This document shows positions 23,910 to 35,439 of a DNA stretch of 64,000 nt, one piece after another. The notes under the pieces were generated by a model, which did no database searches, was not told the DNA's origin, and saw nothing but the letters and a program-made list of their open reading frames with translations. The translations under genes and the position numbers were made by a program. Each line of letters begins with the position of its first letter. Position 1 is the stretch's first letter. The DNA comes from Hirsutella rhossiliensis (taxonomy: Eukaryota > Ascomycota > Sordariomycetes > Hypocreales > Ophiocordycipitaceae): contig NW_025408668.1 of NCBI RefSeq assembly GCF_020360975.1, positions 4,278,001-4,342,000 on the forward strand. The letters run 5' to 3'.

Positions 23910-24706
23910 CGCTGCTCTAAGAGCCGTCCTTTGAGAGAAAAAAAAACGGAGAAAAAGGACAAGTGAAAGAAAGCACGTCCAGGTCAACAATACAGGACGA
24001 ACACAAATAGAAATGAAACAGGCGAGAGAAACGAAATAATACGACATGCCGAAGAAGAGAGACGAAAGACCAATAAGCAACCAAAACACCCTTGGCCTTG
24101 GTCCCAGAGCAACTGTGGTTTCTCGGCCACGGTACCCTGCCCCCTCTCCCGACATGCAACGAGAATAGAGGTTGTACCGGACGACGACGCCTACGCGGAC
24201 CGGTTTTCCTCCCCCCCTCTTTTTCACCTTTACATTCTGCCTTTGCCAGCGATACCACAGTTTCAGGCTACCCCCTTGTCACTTGCTTCACACTTCAAGT
24301 CTCTCGTTCACGCGTCCACGAGTCCCGGCTGTCCCTTGCCCACGAACCACGACGAAAATAATGATTCAGATCAGCATCCTTTTTGTAAAAAAGAAATAGA
24401 AGTTAAAAAGCCAAGAACACATTTCGTCGCTTGTTCAGACTCTCATTATTCGTCGTGATGCCTATCGTAACTAGTCTCAGCCGCGCTGAGAAGCTTCCTT
24501 CGAGGCTCCATGCCAGGGCCTCGTTAAGCTCGAGTATGTAAAGGGTATCAGGTATAGTACAAGAGTACAGGTTGGGGGGCTGCCCCTTTTTTCCACACCC
24601 TTCTCCACCATTCTGCCGTCCCATGTGCGCTGTCCGGTGTGCCATGGCCGGCTACCGATTCGCCGTATCATGGAAAGAGGAACCCCTCTCTCGCCGCCTA
24701 TTCAAA
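23910..24706. other. Intergenic between convergent MFS and GPCR genes
   Basis: This spacer holds both 3' UTRs. No open frame has recognisable content. A-rich runs at 23935-23955 and 24385-24400 may belong to 3' ends. Confidence 0.4.
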
Positions 24707-26498
24707 TCATCGACTGGCCGTCCTGTTCACCTGTTGCTCCGACACGCGGCGCAGTTCGACGTCGCTACCCATGTTTCCCGACTCAGCGTCGTCAAAGTCC
24801 GTATCGGTCCGCAAGTCGTCTGCACGATTGGTTCGGTCTCGGCCCGCAGCCCGGTCCATGGTGCCATTGGCGTCATCTCTCGACGGTTGCGACACCTCCA
24901 TCGGCTTGCCCAGGATGAATCGCTTCACGACCCGCCAGCTCGTGATGAAAAAGATGAGAAAGTTCCACAGCCCCTGGAGAGGCAGCACAGCCGCGGTCGC
25001 GACATGGTACTCGTAGGGCGAGGAGCCGTCGAGCCAGCCGTGGATGCGATTCAGGCTGCTGGGAATCCACGTGACGAGGACGCTCAGGGCAAAGAGCAAG
25101 CTCGTGCGCAGGTAGGCTCGCTTGACCGGGTCGTCGATGACAAACTTGGACGCAGTACGTCTGACCGCCCTGACGATGAGGCTAAGGGGTGACGTGAACT
25201 TGGCACGACGCGGCGCGGCGGACGTGACGGTCGAGTAGTACTGCGCATCAGGGGCGTTCTGCCTCTCGGGGGAGGAGGCGCTATCGAAGGAGACCTGTCC
25301 TGTGGTGGGGAGACGGGCTCTCTTGGGCTCGAGAAGGGTGTTGACGCCCGCCGAGGCTGACGAGTGCACAACTCGGACTTCGGTGGTGACGGTGCCGTAG
25401 AAGCCATCTCGTCTGTTCCCGTCGTCGGGGATAGCCTGCCCAAAAATGGCGTCTACCGTTAGCTGCCAGCCTGAATAAGGAGAGAGAATAGCGGCTAGGG
25501 AGAGGCTGTATGGTACCCGCTCATAGTGGCCCGCCTCGCGACTCTTAGAAGCAGGAAAGCTGCGGAGCTGATTCCGCGACCGAAAAACGTGATATCCAAC
25601 CAAGAGATAGCAGACAAAGGAGCCGGCGATGCAGATCCAGATGAGCATGTAGTAAGTATAGATGCGAATACTATCCCACCTGTCATCAACCCAACACCAA
25701 ATCTATGTCGATTCCGAGTCAGCTTTCCGAATGCACTCTCCTGACAGGCAAGACGGCAGACTTACCGTTGCTTGCCCATAGATGAGGCCGCGCGGGCTCT
25801 TGACAAGGAGGAGGGTCAGGGCGATGACAAAGGGTCCACCGTAGCAGATGAGGCAGTACAACCACCACCAGCGGCGAAAAGAGTCGGGGCTGGTGCGGAA
25901 GTAGAAGACGAGGAAGACGTTGATGGCCATGGCTAGAGACCACCAAGGGTCGGATTGCATGAACCTGGCGAGGAGTCAGCCGTATGTCGGACCGTTGGGC
26001 GCCCGGTCTCAGTCAGGTGTAACAAGCGCAAACTGCCGAAAACGAAATAAAAGGCCTCACGGTGCTTCAGGTGAGGCAAGCGCTGCATATTCTCAAGCGA
26101 GAAGACCCTTGTCCAGTACGCTCCCTTTTCCCTTTTCTTCTCGTTCCCCGAAGCCACAGGAAGCGGAAGCGACAAGGCGAAAGGAAATGGCCGGCAACTC
26201 ACATTTCGAACAAGAAACTTTGCGTCTGGCAAAGCGCGGTTCCCTTGCCCGCCTGCAGGCCATCGAGGGCGATGATGCTGGCGATGCTGGCTCCGACGTT
26301 GGAGACGCTGGCGAAGACGATGAAGGTGTTTTGTACGTTGCGGACGCTGCGGATCAAGGCGTAGGCGAGAAAGATGAACACGAGGGCGACGAGGCTGATG
26401 GAGCCGCCAGCGCGCTCGAGCGAGACGAGAACATCGACCTGGTGCTGGTTGAAGTGATCCTTGATGGGCAGCGAGCTGACGGCTGGTCGAAACACCAT
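24707..26498 (-). CDS. cAMP-receptor-like seven-TM GPCR
   Basis: Exons on the minus strand are 26498-26203, 25964-25766, 25702-25517 and 25435-24707, giving 469 aa. Introns are 238, 63 and 81 bases. The protein has the layout of the Dictyostelium cAR-like receptors of fungi (Neurospora GPR-1 to GPR-3). A short N-terminus is followed by TM1 (ISLVALVFIFLAYALIRSV), TM2 (FIVFASVSNVGASIASIIAL), a FLFEMFMQSD segment leading to TM3, TM4 (LICYGGPFVIALTLLLV), an extracellular IWCWVDDRWDSIRIYTYYM segment, TM5, a long third loop, then TM6 and TM7. The tail is charged and Ser/Thr-rich. The third intron (25516-25436) is a multiple of three with no stop; I splice it because it has GT..AG ends and a GCTAACG branch. 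If retained, it adds 27 mostly hydrophobic residues to loop three. The start is the first ATG (MVFRPAVSS); an upstream TTG is not used. The ligand is unknown. Confidence 0.85.
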
Positions 26499-29400
26499 CT
26501 TGGCCCTGGATGGACGAGGACGCTCCTCGCCCAAGGCTCTATTGAGACGGAAGGGGGGAACAGGGCGAGTTTATGGGACGAGACGATAATACCGCGGGTG
26601 AAATGCCGAAACGCGAGATGGAAATAAGGATGCCCCCGATATGGGCCCGCAGTCGGGGTAAGTGCAGGCTGTGTGGCTGGGGCAACGGGAGACAGGCGAG
26701 AAGAGGGAAATTTTGGGGCGAGATGCGGGCGATGATTGGGGCAGAAGGCTATCGGGAGCGGCAGATGGCGAGCAGCCGGTGGCCAGCTCTGAGTTGTTGC
26801 GGCGTGCCGGTGAGTGCGACCATACGAGCCTCTTTGTGTGCGCGCATGTGCGAGCCTGTGCAGCCAGCCGTCCACGAAGCAGCCCGTTATATAAAGGTCC
26901 TCGAGACTACTGTACCACGGCGGCGGCTGCACCCTACCGCACGGGCGGGAGAGTCAAGGACGAGAGGGTGTGTTTCTGGCTGCTATATTTGCACTCTATC
27001 TATGCGCCTCGGCAGTCCAGACAGAGAGCGGGAGCGGGAGCAGGGAAGCAGGCACAGGGACCGCGCTGGCTTTAGCTCTCTCGCCTCTCTGCCGCATTGA
27101 CGAGACGTGGGAGCCTCAGTCAGAGGCCCGATGAAGCGAGGGCTCAGTCAACAACATAGAGTGGCCGTTTGGCAGCTTCCGAGTTTGGCAGCAACCTGTA
27201 ACAAGCGGATATTAGGGCTGAGGTTGTATCCGTAGCAGGGTATTGTTACCTTGGTTGCGCAGCACACGTCGCGGCGGTTGGTCGCGCCAAGGGCTCGTCA
27301 TGCCGTGCTGTCGGCCTACATACGCCCGAACAGGAGAAGAGTTGCCCGACGGCGTCTGGCGTAAGCACGTGTGTACGCATAGATGGGACGTGAGATGGGA
27401 CGTGCAATGCGTATGTGCAGCCGGATCTTGGGCAAGCGGAGAGACTGGCATCAGCGGCGCATGCGGTCCGCCTCATGGCAGCAGGAGCTCACGGCGGAAC
27501 GTGGAAGGCGACTGCCCATGTATGGCCCTGGTCGGGTGCTCATCCAATATCCATCAGGCAGCGGCCAAGGAGCCGGCAGGCCATGTTGGGATGGACCAAT
27601 CTGGCTATGTGTGCGCCGTGAGCCTGCCCAGACTGTGGTGGTTAGCATCAGCGGCGCACATGCCAACCCCAGGGGAGTGCATACTTGTTCTTTCATCTTG
27701 CATCGGTGGCGGTGACAGACAGGCAGGCAGCATCATGGCACACATTGGGCGAGAGCGTGCACACCCGCATCGTCAGCCGCCGTGCGTGGCCCGCTGCTCC
27801 GCGCGCCGACGCCAGGCTGTCGAGTTCAGTGCTGTTGGTCGTTGTCCGGGGGTGGCTGGGATGGGATGCCGGGGTCAGCGGTTCGTCCGGACCTCTGGAC
27901 CATTTGCTCGACTGACGCCGAAGGAGGACAGGGGCGTCTGCAGGGCTCGAGAAGTTGGAGAGGGAGGGCAAAGTGAGGGCGGTCGAGACAAGGAAAGACC
28001 GCGGGCCATGTCAGGGTCTGCGTGCCTGCCTTGTCTGTCGAGGTACGGGTACTTTGCGGGAGGTACTTTTGGCCACGCTGCGTCTCGGGGGCAGAAGGAG
28101 CAGGAGACGCCATCGACAGGCTCCCGCTGCAATCGAGAGATTCGCATCAATCAACAACAGACTCGCATCAATCAACAGCCTCGCCGCAATCCACAGACTC
28201 GCCGCAGTAAAACGTCCCCGTGCGTCGAGACCCCCTCCCCTCGCTCTCCGGGGAACGCCAGTGGCGTTCGTCCATGTACCACCGACCGCAGGCCTCGCCC
28301 AACGCCTTGCCCGTTTGATGCTTCGGCGCCCGGGCCTTGGGTCTCCATCTCCTCGCCCGGGCACTAATGTAAATTCATCGCGGAGAGCGGCCGTCGTAAC
28401 AGGTAGGTGGTCATCCTACACCATGCATGATGGGGGTGCCGCGTATCCGCACATGGCAGCATCCATCAATATCCAGCCGCAGCACCAACATGGCCTGGAC
28501 TTGAGGCCCCGGACAACATGTGCACCGAGTGCAGACCCTTGCCTGCCTACATGAGCGAAATCCCATTGTCGACGGACCGAGCCGCCACAGCACTCTCTTC
28601 TGCTCCTGCGGCCGTCCAAGGTGATCCTTTGCAGCCCTCTGCGGTCGTGGTTGCGGTGGTTGCGGTGGGTGCGGTGGTTGCGACTCCAGTCTATCGAATA
28701 GCCCTGATGCCGCCTACACGAAAAGCCCTGGCGAGTAGATGCCACGCGAGGTGAGCCGTCCTTCCCAACCCAGCTTCGAAAGCTAACAGGCGCGTGTAAA
28801 CAACCCATGCGTCCACCCTCTGTTGGCCGTTATATCGGCCCACGATGCAGTCTCCAGCCACAGACCCCAAGCTCTCCCCGGCCCCATGACGTCGGCCTTG
28901 TCCAGCACGGAGCACTCGCCGGTTCTTGCGCACACGCGCTTGCCACGAGGAGCATGGCTACTATTCTTGTCCCTTGTCCCTTGGTGATGTTGCTTACGTC
29001 TTTGTTTACTTCCGCCGTTTCTACAGTACATCTTTCGTCTCCACGGACAAGGCTGCTGGTGCCTGCTTGCTCCTGTCTCCTCCTACCATAGACCTGCTCG
29101 TTGGTCGGCTCGACTCACCACGCCTCGAGCCTACCCAACGCGTCAGAGCAACATCAATTTCCCATCTATCCTGCAGAAACTGGACTCCTTAAGACACACA
29201 ACGGCAAGACAAGCCTGCGGTATTTTACCTCCCCTTTAGACCAAGAAATTAGACCAAGAAAATGAAGTAAGGGTTTCAACATCTACTCGAGAAAATATAC
29301 CTCAAACAACCCCCTACTACAAGCCCAGAGTCCTTTTATCCCGCACCGTGTCCACCTCTTGTCATCTCGTAGGGGAATATCTCGGGTACAGAAGAATTCG

Positions 29401-29543
29401 CGAAGAAAAACAGCTCATCCCTGGCCGGGCATGGTGGAAAGGGGGGCCGTTCGCCCGCCCAGCGTCCGAATCGACTGTCTTCCCCCATCTTACCCGGCCT
29501 CCTACCACACAGAAACGGAAAACAAGACTGTACAGTGCTCCCC
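26499..29543. other. Long gene-free spacer
   Basis: Over 3 kb lie between the GPCR start and the 3' end of the next minus-strand gene. A 374-codon open frame at 27243-28367 shows low-complexity Arg/Pro/Ser content, no domain and no splice logic. Short degenerate repeats occur at 28141-28209 and a GGTTGCGGT run at about 28648-28682. The first kilobase next to 26498 is the likely GPCR promoter. Confidence 0.4.
28141..28209. repeat. Degenerate tandem repeat, unit about 18 bases
   Basis: A unit like ACTCGCATCAATCAACAG recurs three to four times with changes (ATTCGCATCAATCAACAACAG, ACTCGCATCAATCAACAGCC, CTCGCCGCAATCCACAG, CTCGCCGCAG). It sits in the spacer with no coding context. Confidence 0.6.
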
Positions 29544-31258
29544 CTACAGGGTGTAGATGAAGTCGGGCCGCTTGTCACCGAGGGCGTTGATCTCGGCGAC
29601 CGTCTTGCCCTCGACCCAGTGGTCGCGCTCCCCGTTTCTGCGCTTCCTGTTCTCGATGCCCAGCAGGGTGTACATGAGCAGGCTGCCGCCCAGCATGCAC
29701 ACAACCAGGTAGGCGGTGACAGTGCCGTGGCCGATGAAATAGCGCGGCGGGTCTCGGTAGATGTTGCTGCTGACGATGCCGTTGAGGTTGCCCCAGCCGA
29801 TGACGAAGCCGAGGACGATGCCGCGCTTGTAGACGCCCTCGACGTTGTTGGCGACCCAGGCAATGGTCAGGGAGATGCTCGGGTAGATGCCGCAGGCGCC
29901 GAGAAAGGTGCCAAAGTACTGCACGCCCGGCTTCGTCGACGCCATGAGCATGATGAAGCCGGTGATGCCGACGACGGCGCAGCCCACGTTGAAGACGCCG
30001 CGCTTCTGCGTGCGGTCGGACCAGAAGCCGACGACGACGGTCAGCACGGCGGCGACGGCATAGGGCGGCACGCTCAGCAGCTGGTTGCGGACCACCTGGG
30101 TGCTGTCGGTGAAGCTCATGGCCTGGATGATGCTGGGCAGGAAGATGCTGAAGGCGTAGAGCGGCATCAGGGGGCCCATGTAGATGAGCATGCCGGCGTA
30201 CGTCTTCCAGTCCTTGACGGCGGCCCAGAAGTAGGCCATCTTGAAGTCCTCGTGCTCGGCCGAGTGCTGGCCGTCGCGCTTGAGGCGCAGCAGCACGCGC
30301 GCGCGGTCGTCCTTTGTCAGGAAGCGGGCCTCGTCGGGGAAGTCGTGCACCATGAAGAAGGAGGCGAGGCCAATGGCAATGGTCAGGCCGCCCTCGATGA
30401 TGAAGATCCAGGCCCAGCCGGGGATGCCGCGGAGGCCGTCCATTCTCTGGATGGCCGCGGCCAGCAGCCCGCCAAAGGAGCCGGCGACGGCGGCGGCCGA
30501 GAAGAAGATGGCGGCGCGGACGCCAAACTCGTTGCGCTTGTACCAGCAGCTGAGATAGTAGTTGATGCCCGGGAACAGGCCGGCCTCGCAGACGCCGAGC
30601 CACCAGCGGGCGGCCATGAGGCCCGAGAAGTTTTTGACGAAGCCCATGCCCAGCATGCAGGCGCCCCAGAGGATCCTGTCGGCCGCGTCAGCCGCCTTTT
30701 CCCCTCGGCGCGCATGGCTCCACTTACATGATGGACGGGATGAAGATGGACGGGCGCAGCCGCTTGAGGAGGAAGTTGCACAGGGCCTCGAAGATGGCGT
30801 AGGAGAGGAAGAAGATGGTCAGCGTGGCCGCGTACTGCTCCGACTTGGGATTGATGCCCAGGTCGCGCTCGAGGTGGGCGATTTTGGCATTGCCGATGTT
30901 GGTGCGGTCGAGGAAGCAGACCAGATAGAGGAGCGAGAGCTGTCCGCGCCAGGGTGAGCTTCTTTTCCCCCGGCGTGCACGACCCGAGGAGGCTCTCGCG
31001 TAGAACGTACCCAGGGGATGAGCTGAAGGTCGAGCTTCCAGAGCAGCTTGCGCTCCTGAGGGCGTCATGTCTCCATCAGCACCCACGTCGTCATGGCCAG
31101 GAGGAAGAACATGGCGCGCGCGCGCAACTCACGGCCGCCTTCTTCTCGAGCTCAGATAGACCGGCATCCGGGTCGACGACGTGGCCGACGTCGGAACTGG
31201 ACGAATTGTCGATGATGGGCTTGCCAATCGAGCTCATCTTTTCGGCGTCGACGCTCAT
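29544..31258 (-). CDS. DAL5/TNA1-type anion:cation symporter (MFS)
   Basis: Exons on the minus strand are 31258-31133, 31055-31011, 30939-30728 and 30675-29544, joined in frame to 504 aa. Introns are 77, 71 and 52 bases; exon 2 is only 45 bases (ERKLLWKLDLQLIPW). The protein belongs to the allantoate/nicotinate permease family of the MFS, which imports small organic acids or vitamins. Signatures are ERKLLWKLDLQLIPW ahead of TM1, FLDRTNIGNAKI after it, the RWWLGVCEAGLFPG segment of TM4 and GIENRKRRNG near the end. Twelve hydrophobic segments can be followed. The start MSVDAEKMSS is the first ATG. Transported substrates in this family include allantoate, nicotinic acid, pantothenate, biotin precursors and dipeptides; sequence alone does not choose among them. 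Confidence 0.9.
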
Positions 31259-33580
31259 GGTGACGGCGATGAGCGGTAGACGAGCCCGAGGAGGGGAAGC
31301 CGAGGGGGGGTGAGAGCGCACGCGGGCGCGCCGGGCAGGCAAAGGAGACGACGAAGGGATGAGAGCGAGCAGAGGAGCGGAATGTCGTCAGCGCGTTGGT
31401 TGATTACCGTGTGGTAGGAATAGGTCGGCGGGCAAAGGCCCTCGTCGTCAAGCCCGTCTCGCTTCTTTAGCGCATGTGGCGCCGAAGAGCAGGTCAGGGG
31501 ATGCGATCCTTTTCTTCTCCTACCTGCTTATGAGGGGCGGGAAGAAGCTCGGCGAGGATGAGAAAAGGGGGTGAATAATGAATGGGAATCGAGCATGAAC
31601 AGGGGCGAGGGGATTGGGAAAAGACGCCCGTCTTGGTGGTGGTCCTGCCACTGCTGCTGCTGCTCCAAAGCGGCACGCACCGGCTGGCATCCATCAAACC
31701 CGTCAATGGACATGCAGCACGGAGGCTATCGGGGCATGTACATAGATTTATTACCTGGGCCGTGGGAAACGGCTGGCCGCGGCTAGTTACAGCCCAGCCA
31801 GCAATGGCCAGGAACATGCATGCATACAAGCCTTGTACATGTGGCCGTTGTCTGTGACGCTGCGAGGTAAGTTATACCGAGTAGTTTCCAGCGGCCTGTC
31901 TGTCGGCCAACTGAGGAGCAAGCAAGGATCCCCTCCATCAGCCAGACCCTGTCGGGCTTGCACCTCGATGAACGCGGGGGAAGGTTTCCATCCTGGCTGT
32001 ACGAGGGGGAGTCGTTATGTCTCGAGGATGCCACCAGCATGGATGATAGATGATACAGGGGCAGGGAAGCAGGCATTTTGATTCTGGGGGCCCCGGCCAA
32101 CAAGACCAGGACCAAGACATACCTAGACATGCAAGGTACTCCGCTGCCAGCCCTACCCTGTTGATGTTGTTGTTCTTCCTCGATAGCTAGCTATGCCCAA
32201 CAGCCTCGAGAGCTGCCTTTTCTCTCGTAATACCTTCCCTCCACATATTCCGGGCGCACCGACTCATAAGCGAAGCTTGCCCTCCGTCTCGGCCTACGCC
32301 TGCTGTGACGAGGTTGAAACCAAACGCCGGCAACGAGAGCCGGAGGGACGGCAGCGGCTCAAGGCACGGAGAATACGGGATTCCCCCCCCGTCTGCTGTA
32401 CCGCGCCGAGAGGGGAAGACGAGACGGACTGTTGGTTGCTGCGAGACTTGGACATGCACCGGGCTGCATGTACATCAACAAGGATGGACGGACTCTATTA
32501 CTCCAACACTGCACTGTCCTCGGCGGCACAGCATGGCCACTGAACTGACTGATGGTTCTCCAACTGCCCAGTACAGATACATCCGTGGATGTGACTGATG
32601 AATACCTCCGACGTGCAACATGCATGTACGGTAAGCAGGTTGCTTTGCAGCCTCTGGACCGCCCGGGCCAACAGCAACGGACAGGCAGGCAGGGGTTCTC
32701 TCCAGCTCTCTCTCTCCGACGCCCCGACTCCCTTGAACCAGCCCGCCTCGTGGGCCGAGACACAAAAGACGCCCGACAGCGTTGCACACCGACGTCCATG
32801 CACATATTGTACTTGCCCTTTACTGTACCTGAGGTTTGAGGTTGCTGCATGTGTATGGTGGCCTCGAGTAAAGGAGGATCTGGACAGTAGCATTCCGTCC
32901 TGGTTTCGGACTGGCCCCCTCCCTGGTCGGATGGACGGAGGGTGGCCACGGCTGTGGATCGCCCGTCGTCAGCGTCGTCGATGCGCCGTCCGCTTCTCCA
33001 ACTCTCTCCTAATTACAGTCTGTACAGTACATGCTGTCCATGCTGTCCATGCATGGTCATCGCAGTCATTCCGCCTGCAGCGCAACGTCCGCTGCACCAC
33101 GTCCCGCCGCCCCCCTGCGCCATCCACATCGGGCGTCGTCTGCCTCTGTTCTTCCTCCTTGCTCTCAGCAAAAGGGCGTGATTGCTTCACCCGGCCCTGT
33201 TCCAAGCTGCTGCCACGCGAGCCGGCCGCAGTGCGACCCCAAGCTGTGGGAGGGCCGGAGAGCGCGACACGCCCGTCAGCATCATCACCGCCATGGACTT
33301 CATCGTTCGGATCTTGTTCAACCTGTCTCTATTCCCTCAGCCATGGATGCTGCCCCTTTGTATACACACAATACACACAGTCGAATCATCAAATAGCCAG
33401 GCCTGCGACGTGGGCACAGTGCGCGTCTTTTCTCGCTTGCGCGCGTGCCTCGGGGCCGGAGATGGGTTCCCAACTTGATGCTTGTCCGTCGATCGGTTTG
33501 CTCTACCCACGGAAGGCGACTTTTTTTCCCTCTTGGCCCGCGACAAGAAACTCAGGTGCCCTAGCTATGTATGATCTATG
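31259..33580. other. Intergenic between permease and Gypsy element
   Basis: About 2.3 kb without a supported gene. Open frames at 32359-33590 on both strands have no domain and mixed composition. The first few hundred bases are the likely promoter of the permease. The Gypsy element interrupts this spacer at 33581; the same spacer resumes at 39716. Confidence 0.4.
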
Positions 33581-33585
33581 GAAGC

Positions 33586-33779
33586 TGTGACGGCCTAGCA
33601 CCGTCACACCCCCTTTGCATACATGACCCACATGTTGCTGAGCCAACGGCCCACACGTACGGAAGGCATATTTAGGGAGAGGACACCCAGTTGTATTGTT
33701 CTGTTCTCCTTTCTCTTCTTCAGAGCAGAATCTTCGTAATAGAGTCCACAGCCTTCTGGCTCAGTCCGTGACCGTCACA
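33586..33779 (+). repeat. Gypsy 5' LTR
   Basis: This 194-base LTR is identical over its whole length to 39517-39710. It starts TGTGACGGCC and ends CCGTGACCGTCACA, with GTGACGGT/ACCGTCAC-type inverted ends. A CATATTTA box at 33667 could serve as a TATA element. The string AGAGCAGAAT at 33722-33731 is complementary to the sequence just after the LTR. Confidence 0.95.
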
Positions 33780-33781
33780 CT

Positions 33782-33791
33782 ATTCTGCTCT
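33782..33791 (+). other. Putative self-primer binding site of Gypsy element
   Basis: Two bases after the LTR the sequence is ATTCTGCTCT. It is the exact reverse complement of AGAGCAGAAT at 33722-33731 in the LTR, about 55 bases downstream of a TATA-like box. In the Tf1/sushi group of chromoviruses the 5' end of the element RNA folds back and primes reverse transcription from such a site, instead of a tRNA. If the RNA begins near 33722, this element could do the same. The role is inferred from complementarity and position. Confidence 0.5.
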
Positions 33792-33843
33792 CTACCACGC
33801 CATCGCTGCCGAGCGATTCATAAGAACGCCACGACTTTACCCC

Positions 33844-35200
33844 ATGCCAAGACTGCGCTCGGCCGGCCCACTTGAACAGGACACGGCCCTCCATAGATCG
33901 CAGCTCCCACGACCCGTCTTACCAAGCATCGAAGATCAAGACCAAGACCAAGACCAAGACCAAGACCAAGACCAAGACCAAGACCAAGACCAAGACCAAG
34001 ATCAAGATCAATACCAAGACCAAGACCAAGACCAAGACCAAGACCAAGATCAAGACCGAGATCAAGACCAAAGAAACAGTTCAGGGACCATCGAATCGCA
34101 CATAACCATCCAGGAAGGACAGGGACCTAAAATGGCTGACAGAACCAATCAGGAGGGCAGCAGCGGCTTGTTCACCGAATTGTCTCCCGAGCAGAGACAG
34201 CAATTAACCGACCACATCAGCCGAGAAGTGGCCCGTTTGGTCGCCCAAGTACGAGTGACCGAGCCAAGAGACAGCCAATATGGTGAAGATGAAGTCAGCA
34301 CACCAGGCCAACGGGAAGGAACAGCCTTTGACGACCGCGAAGAATTCCGGCCGTCAGGATATGCGGCCCTTTTAGCCTTCCGGAGATATGAGTCGATGGA
34401 TGGCACCAACCCAAACTATAGAGAGGGACGGAAACGTCGGGGAGAGAAACCCACCATGTTCTCCGGCGAAGGGACTCTCGTTTGAAAGCTGGATTAAGCA
34501 AGTAGAGGGCAAGTTCGAGGAGGACAACGATACTTTCGCCTCTGAGAAGACGCGGATCAACTTCGTGATTACGCGTCTCGAGGGCACCGCGTATAAGACC
34601 GTAGAAGGACGCCACCACTCGCTGACTCGGCCTTTCACAACATTGGCCGAACTAATCCAGGTCCTCCAGACAGCGCACACAAACCCAAACAAAGGCGCCG
34701 ACGCCCGCGCCCAGCTGCGTGTCTGCAAATACGATTGGAAGAAGGACTTCAATATTTTCTTGGGGGAATTCAACTCCATGTACGAGGCGGCGGGGTACCA
34801 ACCTTCAATGCAGAAACAGACCCTGTGGGACTCTCTTCCTGCTCCGGTCAACCAAGCGGTGGTCGAGAGGGTCTACGATACGAAAGTGCGCTACGAGGAC
34901 TTCTGTGAGTCAGCACAGCACCAGGTGTTCGTGGCCCGCCACAACTTTTCCGAAGCGCAAAAGAAGCGCAACCACTCTAGTAGTAGTGGTGCCCGAGGGG
35001 TTCGGAACAATGGCGGCAACCGTAACAATGCCCGTGGTCGCCACCGGGAACAAACTGGCAACGAAGGGGCTAGCCGGGAAGCTGGAGGGAACCGTATCTC
35101 CGAGGAAGAGAGGAACGTCGCCGCATCAATAACCTGTGCTACCGGTGCGGAGAATCTGGGCATATCGCCCCATTCTGTCGCACCCGCAACAACAACACCC
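33844..35200 (+). pseudogene. Gypsy gag, frameshifted
   Basis: The first frame (33844-34485, 213 aa) starts at an ATG and holds a long Gln-Asp repeat, then a helical segment (LSPEQRQQLTDHISREVARL). A frame change near 34480 moves to the frame of 34388-35653, which carries the capsid-like region (FEEDNDTFASEKTRINFVIT, then a WKKDFNIFLGEFN segment). The nucleocapsid zinc knuckle CYRCGESGHIAPFC (CX2CX4HX4C) lies at 35137-35178 in the third frame, so a second shift has occurred just before it. Gag cannot be made as one protein from this copy without frameshifting. Confidence 0.8.
33935..34072 (+). repeat. Hexanucleotide repeat encoding Gln-Asp run in gag
   Basis: The unit is CAAGAC/CAAGAT, repeated about 22 times with a single TACCAA-type interruption and a few Arg codons near the end. 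It encodes alternating Gln and Asp, within the N-terminal part of gag. Such a tract is prone to slippage and length change. It is unusual in gag and may be disordered in the protein. Confidence 0.9.
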
Positions 35201-35439
35201 GAAAGGCAACCACGAAGACCGTGGAGAGCAGGCGGCCCCAGTCAGCGCAGCGACAACCAACACCGCCACGGGCAAGGGCAAGGTTTGCGACCCAGACTCG
35301 AGCAGTTCGGAGTCGGAAAACGAGTAGGCCAGGACAAAGTCTCGTTCCTGGCCGACTTGGTGTCTGTGATTGGAGCGGCGGATTTGGACAGACTCATAGG
35401 GGGCAAACAGCTGACAATCTCATCTCGCCTTAAATTGAA

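Noticed and set aside
27243..28367. 374-codon open frame in the spacer after the GPCR gene
   Set aside because: Low-complexity content with no domain or splice structure; runs through a degenerate tandem repeat.
29535..30731. 398-codon frame on the plus strand over the DAL5-type permease
   Set aside because: Antisense shadow of a well-supported transporter; Asp/Val/Ala-rich composition is typical of such shadows.
14479..31258. Secondary-metabolite or nutrient gene cluster formed by the transporters and GPCR
   Set aside because: No synthase, oxidase set or pathway regulator is present, and spacers of 1-3 kb separate the genes.
32598..33590. 330-codon frame before the Gypsy element
   Set aside because: No domain, many rare residues such as Cys and Trp in no pattern, and frames of equal length on the other strand.
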